Origin: Thermaerobacter marianensis
GTDB lineage: Bacteria; Bacillota; Sulfobacillia; DYIH01
Assembly: GCA_020723785.1 (NCBI GenBank)
Contig: DYIH01000026.1
Coordinates: 2,503 to 13,878, forward strand
Reading direction: 5' to 3'
Length of the DNA stretch: 11,376 bases
Below are positions 6,555-11,376 of the stretch, in pieces; the stretch's first letter is position 1, and each line of letters opens with the position of its first letter. The notes beneath the pieces are model-generated. The model saw only the letters and a list, made by a program, of their open reading frames with translations, had not been told where the DNA came from and made no database searches. The translations under genes and the position numbers were made by a program.

Positions 6555-6908
6555 TCAGCGGCCAAGGAGCATGCGCACCGAGACGATCAACAAGAGCGCG
6601 CCGAACAGCCGTTTCAGCGCCAGGGCCGGCAGGGCGTTGGACAGGGCCGCCCCGGCGAAAGCGCCGGCGACGCCGCCCGCCGCCAGCAGGACGGCCAGCT
6701 TGAGATCCACGTTGCCGGCGCCGTAGTGGCGCGCGGCGGCCACGAGGATGATGGGCAGCATCGCCCCCAGGGACGTGCCCACCACCCGGTGCATCTCCAG
6801 CCCCACGGCCAGGGCCAGGGCCGGCACCATCACCACGCCTCCGCCGATCCCGAACAGGGCGCTGACCAACCCCGCCGCAAACCCGATCAGAACCGCTCCC
6901 GCCCACAC
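6555..6908 (-). CDS. Half-length TauE/SafE-family membrane permease
   Basis: A protein of 117 residues with about four membrane segments. It starts WAGAVLIGFAAGLVSALFG and continues into the family motif GIGGGVVMVPAL (20-31); GTSLGAM (44-50) and GAFAGAALSN (82-91) are also typical. TauE/SafE (DUF81) proteins move sulfite, sulfoacetate or other anions, and usual members have two such halves (about 250 residues). This is one half only, so it should act as a dimer if functional. The substrate cannot be told from the sequence. Start is the GTG at 6908 because GAGGTG (6915-6920) lies 6 bases upstream; ATG 6947, adding 13 polar residues, is the alternative. The gene diverges from the unknown gene at 7009. 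Confidence 0.82.
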   Translation of the reverse strand: MWAGAVLIGFAAGLVSALFGIGGGVVMVPALALAVGLEMHRVVGTSLGAMLPIILVAAARHYGAGNVDLKLAVLLAAGGVAGAFAGAALSNALPALALKRLFGALLLIVSVRMLLGR

Positions 6909-6914
6909 GTCCCC

Positions 6915-6920
6915 CACCTC
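6915..6920 (-). promoter_or_regulatory. Ribosome binding site favouring the GTG start of the TauE-like gene
   Basis: Minus strand GAGGTG, a six-base match to the anti-Shine-Dalgarno sequence, 6 bases before GTG 6908. ATG 6947 has only a GGGCGG placed too close to it. Confidence 0.55.
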
Positions 6921-7008
6921 GCCTCGCACCTGATTTGGCCACGGCATGATCCGCCCGCGAACGAGCCAACCTAAAACGCGTGAACAAGCCCATCGGGGTG
7001 AGGCGCGG

Positions 7009-7446
7009 ATGACCACCGACGAACGGAACGACGGCATTCTCGACCCGCGTCGCTACCTGCCCGGCGACCCCGTCGGGAAAGAATTCTTCGGCAGGAGCAT
7101 CCTGGCCACCTTCCCGGACCCCGACGGCGCACGGACCGCGGCTGCCGAACTGCGGGACGCCGGCTACCGGGACGTCCAGGTGGACGAGGTCAGCTTCCGT
7201 CCGGCGGAGAGCGGTACCCTGCGCGACCAGCCCTGGCCGGTCTCGCTGACCAACGTGCCGGACCACGACAAGCGCAGCCTGGTGTCGCAGGACCCCTCCG
7301 TCGGCGGCGGCTCCATGGGCGGCGAGGAGCTTGTCGGCGGCCACCACTACCTGCTCACGGTCGTCGTCGAGGACGGCCGCTTCGACCGGCCCCTGGAGAT
7401 CATCCGCAAGAACGGCGGCAACCCGGACACGGGTGGCCCGCGCTAA
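7009..7446 (+). CDS. Conserved-looking hypothetical protein, 145 residues
   Basis: Not assigned to a known family with confidence. The protein is soluble and acidic/polar, with no signal peptide or membrane segment. Residues 27-63 (FFGRSILATFPDPDGARTAA, then ELRDAGYRDVQVDEVSF) read as strand-helix-strand, similar in layout to small YflT/general-stress-type domains. A glycine-rich stretch SVGGGSMGGEELVGG at 97-111 is followed by a second strand-helix pair, YLLTVVVED (114-122) and PLEIIRKNGG (128-137). This may be a ferredoxin-like fold, which is inference. The ATG at 7009 is chosen because GTGAGG lies 5 bases upstream; the frame is open a further 21 codons. It diverges from the TauE-like gene across about 100 bases in which I see no clear promoter. 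Confidence 0.8.
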   Translation: MTTDERNDGILDPRRYLPGDPVGKEFFGRSILATFPDPDGARTAAAELRDAGYRDVQVDEVSFRPAESGTLRDQPWPVSLTNVPDHDKRSLVSQDPSVGGGSMGGEELVGGHHYLLTVVVEDGRFDRPLEIIRKNGGNPDTGGPR

Positions 7447-7514
7447 CCAGCATCGCAAAGCAAAGCTTCGTTCCCACCACTTCCCAGTCCTGCGCAACAA
7501 GGACATCCCCTGCT

Positions 7515-7542
7515 TTGACAGTAATTAAATGTTATGTAAACA
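7515..7542 (+). promoter_or_regulatory. Candidate promoter for the GH18 gene
   Basis: A perfect -35 box TTGACA at 7515-7520 lies in a locally AT-rich stretch. The best -10 is TAAACA (7537-7542) with 16-base spacing, a poor match at 3 of 6. It is about 60 bases before the GH18 start. Confidence 0.4.
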
Positions 7543-7566
7543 GCCCGCCGTGATTACCGGGCTTTT
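7542..7566 (+). terminator. Possible terminator of the 145-residue gene, or leader hairpin of the GH18 gene
   Basis: AGCCCG (7542-7547) pairs with CGGGCT (7558-7563) across a 10-base loop, then TTT. The 6-bp GC-rich stem plus short T-run is a modest intrinsic terminator about 100 bases after the stop at 7446. It overlaps the candidate promoter ahead of the GH18 gene, so it could instead act on that transcript. Confidence 0.4.
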
Positions 7567-7587
7567 GCGGCAGCCCAATCGCCCGGG

Positions 7588-7595
7588 AAGGAGGG
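7588..7595 (+). promoter_or_regulatory. Ribosome binding site that fixes the TTG start of the GH18 gene
   Basis: AAGGAGGG, a near-perfect site, 8 bases before TTG 7604. The in-frame ATG at 7652 has no such site, and the frame's first ATG at 7529 lies upstream of it. Confidence 0.75.
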
Positions 7596-7603
7596 CTCGC
7601 GCC

Positions 7604-9064
7604 TTGGCGAAGGGCCTGTTCACACCTGGTCTTGAACGCAGCCGGCCGACGATGCGTTTGACCATTGTCGCCGCCGTCGGCCTGACACTCTCAGCCGGCA
7701 CGCTGTTCCCCGATCCGGCCGGTTCCGCGCAGCCCGGCGCCCGGCAGGCGGCCCACCGCCTTGAAATGGCCACCCCTCAGGTGGCCCACCGCGTTGAAGC
7801 GGCCACCCCTCGGGCGGCCCACCGCGTCAAGGCGTCCGAGCCCAAGGCGGTGCACCGTGCGCCGTCTCCGCGTGGACGGGCCGCGGCGTCCGGGCCCCGG
7901 GCCACGGTCCCGAAGGAAGTCGGCGCGGTCACCGGTTCCCGCGCCGATCACCCCGAACCCCGGCCGGCGGCGGCCGCCAAGCCGCAGAACCCCCCGCTGC
8001 CGAGCAGCCGGGGAGCCGGCGGAACGAAAACGGCCCCGCCGGCTCCACCCGGGCCGGCACGTCCGGCTCCGTTAGAAACTGGCGCCCCCCTGGCTCCACC
8101 GGGGCGCTACCTGGTGGCCGGCTACTACCCGGTCGACTGGGCGGGGGACCGGACGGCGTTCGACTCCGTCCGGGAGCACGGCGCCGACATGGACGTGGCC
8201 ATCTACTTCGGCTACACCCCCGACCGGGAGGGCCGCCTCCACAACCCGTACCCGTCCGACGAAACCGCCTTCCTGTCCCTGGCCCGGCAGCAGGGGATCA
8301 AGGCCCTGGCCGCCGTCCACAACTACGCCGGCGGCGGCTTCGACGGCGCGCTGGCCCACCGCCTCCTCACCGACGACGGGGCGAGGCGGCGGGTCGCCGG
8401 GGAGATCCTCCGGGTGATGGAGAAGGGCTACGCCGGTGTGAACATCGACCTGGAGAACGTGCCGCCCGCCGACCGCGGGGCGTTCACCGCTTTCATCGAG
8501 GAGCTGGCGGCCCGGCTCCGCCCCGCCGGCTACGCGGTGACGGTGGCCGTGCCGGCCAAGACGGGCGACGACCCCCGCGACGGCTGGTCCGGCGCCTTCG
8601 ACTACGGCGCGCTGGGCCGGGCGGCCGACGCCGTGATGGTCATGGCCTACGACGAGCACTGGCTGGGCGGCGACCCCGGCCCGGTCGCCTCCATCGGCTG
8701 GGTGGACCGGGTGGCGCGCTACGCCGCCGCCTCCATCCCACCGCGGAAGGTGCTCCTCGGCATCGCCTGCTACGGCTACGACTGGGCCCCGGGTCGGGCG
8801 GCGGCAGTCTCCGCCCCCCGGGCCATCAACCGCGCCCGCGCCCTCGGCGTTCCCTTGAGCTGGGATGAAGCGGCCCAGGTCCCCTGGTACCGCTATTACG
8901 ACGAGCGCGGCGCCGGTCACGTGGTCTACTTCGAAAACGCCTCCAGCATGGCCGCCAAGGTGGACCTCGTCGAGCGCCACGGCCTGGGCGGCATCGCCCT
9001 TTGGCGACTGGGGTTCGAGGAAGCGGCGGCATGGCGGGGGGTCATCCGCGGCAAGCTGCGCTGA
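7604..9064 (+). CDS. Exported GH18-family glycoside hydrolase, spore-hydrolase (YaaH/SleL) type, without LysM
   Basis: A 486-residue protein from TTG 7604. The N-terminus is a signal peptide (basic start, hydrophobic LTIVAAVGLTL at about 18-28, likely cleavage near GSA around 42). Residues 49 to about 165 are a low-complexity, basic, Pro/Ala-rich region opening with AAHRLEMATPQ-like 11-residue repeats. The GH18 TIM barrel spans about 169-480: YLVAGYYPVDW, the catalytic strand GVNIDLEN with Asp282 and putative acid Glu284, MVMAYDEHW (345-353) and IALWRLG with Trp467. This matches the subgroup containing the spore cortex N-acetylglucosaminidases YaaH/SleL, so cleavage of N-acetylglucosamine links in peptidoglycan is likely. 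Those enzymes usually carry N-terminal LysM wall-binding repeats, absent here; the basic repeat region may take over anchoring (inference). Own promoter and hairpin upstream; nadA follows after about 105 bases. Confidence 0.9.
   Translation: MAKGLFTPGLERSRPTMRLTIVAAVGLTLSAGTLFPDPAGSAQPGARQAAHRLEMATPQVAHRVEAATPRAAHRVKASEPKAVHRAPSPRGRAAASGPRATVPKEVGAVTGSRADHPEPRPAAAAKPQNPPLPSSRGAGGTKTAPPAPPGPARPAPLETGAPLAPPGRYLVAGYYPVDWAGDRTAFDSVREHGADMDVAIYFGYTPDREGRLHNPYPSDETAFLSLARQQGIKALAAVHNYAGGGFDGALAHRLLTDDGARRRVAGEILRVMEKGYAGVNIDLENVPPADRGAFTAFIEELAARLRPAGYAVTVAVPAKTGDDPRDGWSGAFDYGALGRAADAVMVMAYDEHWLGGDPGPVASIGWVDRVARYAAASIPPRKVLLGIACYGYDWAPGRAAAVSAPRAINRARALGVPLSWDEAAQVPWYRYYDERGAGHVVYFENASSMAAKVDLVERHGLGGIALWRLGFEEAAAWRGVIRGKLR
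7748..7876 (+). repeat. 33-bp tandem repeat coding 11-residue AAHR repeats
   Basis: Units at 7748-7780, 7781-7813 and 7814-7846, with a diverged fourth from 7847. They encode AAHRLEMATPQ, VAHRVEAATPR, AAHRVKASEPK and AVHRAPSPRG. Units 1 and 2 are closest; later ones decay. They lie in the linker between signal peptide and GH18 domain. Confidence 0.85.
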
Positions 9065-9108
9065 CCGCCCCATGGGAGCGGGCCTCATTCGCCCCGCGCC
9101 GCGATTCC

Positions 9109-9117
9109 TGCTAAAAT
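9109..9117 (+). promoter_or_regulatory. Candidate extended -10 promoter for nadA-nadB
   Basis: TGCTAAAAT: an extended -10 TGn motif plus TAAAAT, one mismatch from TATAAT. No good -35 box is present, as often with extended -10 promoters. Transcription would start near 9124, so the hairpin at 9121-9155 would open the leader. Confidence 0.5.
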
Positions 9118-9120
9118 GTT

Positions 9121-9155
9121 GGCAACAGCCACCGGATGCCACGCCGGTGGGTGCC
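9121..9155 (+). promoter_or_regulatory. Stem-loop in the nadA leader, next to the ribosome binding site
   Basis: CCACCGG (9129-9135) pairs perfectly with CCGGTGG (9144-9150) around an 8-base loop. GGCA (9121-9124) and TGCC (9152-9155) can add an outer helix. The AAAGGAGG site for nadA starts directly after it, at 9156. No T-run follows, so it is not a terminator; translational control or mRNA stability is possible. Confidence 0.45.
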
Positions 9156-9170
9156 AAAGGAGGCCGTCCC

Positions 9171-10295
9171 ATGCACGGGGCCCCTTCCCTGCTCGTCCAG
9201 GAACCCCTGCCGCCGGAGTACGCAGCGCTCACCGACGCCGAGCTGGCCGAACGCACCGCCCGGGCCAAGGCCGCTCTCGGCAAGGACCTGGTCATCCTCG
9301 GCCACCACTACCAGCGCGACGAGGTGATCCGCTTCGCCGACCTGCGCGGTGACTCCCTCAAGCTCTCCCGCTGGGCCGCCCGGCAGGAGGACGCCCGCTA
9401 CATCGTCTTCTGCGGCGTCCACTTCATGGCCGAGACGGCGGACATCCTCACCCGCCCCGACCAGATCGTCATCCTGCCCGACCTGGGAGCAGGCTGCTCC
9501 ATGGCCGACATGGCCGCCGTGGAGGAACTGGAGACCTGTTGGGCCGAGCTCGTGAAGCTGTACGGGGACAAGCTGCTGCCGGTGACGTACATCAACTCGT
9601 CGGCCGCCGTCAAGGCCTTCGCCGGCCGCCGCGGCGGGGCCGTCTGCACCTCCTCCAACGCCGCCGCCGTCACCCGCTGGGCGCTGGCGCGCGCCCGCGC
9701 CGTCCTCTTCCTGCCGGACGAGCACCTGGGCCGGAACACGGCCGTCAAACTGGGCCATTCATTCGACGAGATGGCCGTCTGGGACCGGGGCGCCGAAGTC
9801 CTGGAGCCCGACCCCCACGGCGCCGCCGCCGGGATCGACCCGGAACGGGTGCGCGTCATCCTGTGGAACGGCTATTGCTCCGTCCACCAGCGGTTCGGCC
9901 CCGAGCAGGTGGCGCGCATCCGCGAGCGCCACCCGGACGTCCGGGTCGTCGTCCACCCGGAATGCCGCTGGGAGGTCACCCGCTTGGCCGATGCCGTGGG
10001 GTCCACCGAGTTCATCATCGAGACGGTCACCGCGTCGCCTCCCGGCAGCAAGTGGGCCGTCGGCACCGAGATCAACCTGGTCAACCGCCTGGCACAGGAG
10101 AACCCGGACAAGCTGGTGATGACCTTGGACGAGATCGTCTGCCCCTGTGTGACGATGTACCGGATCAGCCCCCAGCACCTGCTCTGGACCCTGGAGAACC
10201 TCCTGGCCGGCCGGGTGGTCAACCGCATCCAGGTGCCGGAGGACATCGCCGCCGACGCCCGCGCGGCCCTGGACCGCATGCTGACCATCGCCTGA
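9171..10295 (+). CDS. nadA: Quinolinate synthase NadA
   Basis: A 374-residue cytoplasmic [4Fe-4S] enzyme that condenses iminoaspartate with dihydroxyacetone phosphate to quinolinate in de novo NAD synthesis. Family blocks seen: LGHHYQRDEV (43-52), DSLKLSR (61-67), FCGVHFMAETADIL (80-93), PDLGAGCSMAD (103-113), TYINSSAAVKA (139-149), VCTSSNA (158-164), FLPDEHLGRNTA (180-191), NGYCSVHQRF (233-242), HPEC (262-265), GTEINLVNRL (298-307) and CPCVTMYRI (324-332). Likely cluster ligands, by comparison with characterised NadA proteins, are Cys109, Cys236 and Cys324 or Cys326. Its length is typical of the longer NadA type. The ATG at 9171 follows AAAGGAGG by 7 bases. nadB begins 40 bases after the stop, so the two form an operon. 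I see no obvious NiaR operator. Confidence 0.97.
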   Translation: MHGAPSLLVQEPLPPEYAALTDAELAERTARAKAALGKDLVILGHHYQRDEVIRFADLRGDSLKLSRWAARQEDARYIVFCGVHFMAETADILTRPDQIVILPDLGAGCSMADMAAVEELETCWAELVKLYGDKLLPVTYINSSAAVKAFAGRRGGAVCTSSNAAAVTRWALARARAVLFLPDEHLGRNTAVKLGHSFDEMAVWDRGAEVLEPDPHGAAAGIDPERVRVILWNGYCSVHQRFGPEQVARIRERHPDVRVVVHPECRWEVTRLADAVGSTEFIIETVTASPPGSKWAVGTEINLVNRLAQENPDKLVMTLDEIVCPCVTMYRISPQHLLWTLENLLAGRVVNRIQVPEDIAADARAALDRMLTIA

Positions 10296-10335
10296 ACCGG
10301 CGCGCAACGCAGACCCCGCATGAAGGAGGCGTGAC

Positions 10336-11376
10336 ATGGCCGCTCGGCCGGAGCCCGAACCGCCCGTCGAACGCGTAGCCTGCGACATCCTGGTGCTGGG
10401 CACCGGCATCGCCGGCCTCTACACCACCCTGAAAGCCGGCGCCTTGGGCCGCGCCATCCTCCTGACCAAGAAGAGGCTGGAGGACTCCAGCACGGAGTTC
10501 GCCCAGGGGGGGATCGCCGCCGCCATCGCCCCCGGCGATTCGCCCAGCCTGCACCTGGAGGATACGGTGGCCGCCGGCGACGGGCTGTGCGACCTGGAGG
10601 CGGTGCGGGTGCTGGTGGAGGAGGGCCCCGCCTGCGTGCGGGAGCTGGCCACTTACGGAGTCCGCTTCGACATGGTGGGCGAGGACTTCGAATTGACCCG
10701 CGAGGGCGCCCACAGCCGGCGGCGCATCCTGCACGCCGGCGGCGACGCCACCGGCGACGAGATCAGGCGCGGCCTGGAACTGCATGTGCGGGCCGATCCG
10801 CGCATCGAGGTGCGGGAGGACGAATTCGCCGTCGATCTGCTCCTGCGGGACGGCCGCTGCTGCGGCGCCCTGGCCCTGGGCCGCGACGGCCGGCTGCGGG
10901 CCTATCTTGCCCGTGCCGTCGTCCTGGCCACCGGCGGCGCCGGCCAGCTCTACCGCCACAGCACCAACCCCGACGTGGCCACCGGCGACGGCATCGCCAT
11001 GGCCTACCGGGCGGGGGCCACGGTCATGGACATGGAGTTCATCCAGTTCCACCCGACGGCCCTGTACATCCCCAACCCGCCGCCCGGCCGCCGCCGTCCC
11101 CGCGCCCGGCTGCTGATCTCCGAGGCCGTGCGCGGCGAGGGGGCCGTCCTGCGCAACGTCCGCGGCCGCCGCTTCATGCCCTCCTACCACCCCCAGGCGG
11201 AACTGGCCCCCCGCGACGTCGTGGCCAGGGCCATCGCCCAGGAGATGGAGAAGACGGCCTCGTCCTACGTCCTGCTGGACGCCCGCCCTATCGGGGAGGC
11301 CTTCCCCGCCCGCTTCCCCACCATTTACGAGAAATGCCGTCAGCACGGCATCGATCCGCTGCGCGAGCCGATCCCC
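10336..11376 (+). CDS. nadB: L-aspartate oxidase NadB (3' end cut by window edge)
   Basis: 347 residues are visible and the frame is still open at the edge; usual NadB length is about 510-540, so roughly a third is missing. NadB is an FAD enzyme that oxidises L-aspartate to iminoaspartate, which NadA uses. Seen: dinucleotide-binding LGTGIAGLYT (21-30), STEFAQGGIAAAI (52-64), the substrate/FAD region REGAHSRRRILHAGGDATG (122-140), ATGGAGQLYRHSTNP (198-212), TGDGIAMAYRAGA (216-228), DMEFIQFHPTALY (232-244, His239), ISEAVRGEGA (261-270) and ELAPRDVVARAI (289-300, Arg293). His239 and Arg293 correspond to active-site residues of the family. The ATG at 10336 follows AAGGAGG by 6 bases. A nadC gene commonly comes next in Firmicutes but is outside the window. 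Confidence 0.97.
   Translation, partial: MAARPEPEPPVERVACDILVLGTGIAGLYTTLKAGALGRAILLTKKRLEDSSTEFAQGGIAAAIAPGDSPSLHLEDTVAAGDGLCDLEAVRVLVEEGPACVRELATYGVRFDMVGEDFELTREGAHSRRRILHAGGDATGDEIRRGLELHVRADPRIEVREDEFAVDLLLRDGRCCGALALGRDGRLRAYLARAVVLATGGAGQLYRHSTNPDVATGDGIAMAYRAGATVMDMEFIQFHPTALYIPNPPPGRRRPRARLLISEAVRGEGAVLRNVRGRRFMPSYHPQAELAPRDVVARAIAQEMEKTASSYVLLDARPIGEAFPARFPTIYEKCRQHGIDPLREPIP

Noticed and set aside
1..11376. An undescribed multi-gene defence or mobile system
   Set aside because: Apart from the unknown 145-residue protein, all genes fit known families. There is no transposase, integrase, toxin-antitoxin pair, reverse transcriptase or phage gene, and no attachment-site-like direct repeats bound a region.

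Overview
The window is very GC-rich apart from one AT-rich patch of about 120 bases. It carries chromosomal genes of a Gram-positive endospore former. The organism clues are a YlbJ-type sporulation membrane protein, a YkwD-type CAP-domain secreted protein, a spore-hydrolase-type GH18 protein, strong AAGGAGG-like ribosome binding sites, frequent TTG/GTG starts and a classical SigA promoter. A GC-rich member of the Clostridia or a related Firmicute class is the best guess. The sequence alone does not fix the genus.

Layout. Left block, minus strand: a ChlI/BchI-like AAA+ ATPase with a long Ala/Pro-rich tail (30-1517, TTG start), then a secreted CAP-domain protein (1809-2621) with a clear terminator behind it. 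An AT-rich gap follows, then secF and secD (2867-5082), translationally coupled by a 4-base overlap and driven by a TTGACA/TACAAT promoter. ylbJ (5270-6337, plus) diverges from secD. A half-length TauE/SafE permease (6555-6908, minus) converges on ylbJ, and diverging from it is a 145-residue protein of unknown function (7009-7446, plus). Then come an exported GH18 protein (7604-9064) and the start of the de novo NAD operon, nadA (9171-10295) and nadB (10336 to the window end, truncated by the edge).

How the genes fit together. SecDF is the proton-driven accessory unit of the Sec translocon and would help export proteins such as the CAP and GH18 products encoded here. CAP, YlbJ and GH18 all belong to families tied to spore formation or germination. 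NadB (L-aspartate to iminoaspartate) and NadA (iminoaspartate plus dihydroxyacetone phosphate to quinolinate) are consecutive steps of NAD synthesis; nadC would be expected just past the right edge.

I found no mobile element, CRISPR array, rRNA or tRNA, and no convincing undescribed multi-gene system. The items most worth a second look are a hairpin in the nadA leader, the AT-rich GCCAAA-repeat region before the CAP gene, the LysM-less GH18 protein with 11-residue repeats, the ChlI-like ATPase with its repeat tail, and the unknown 145-residue protein beside a half-size TauE.
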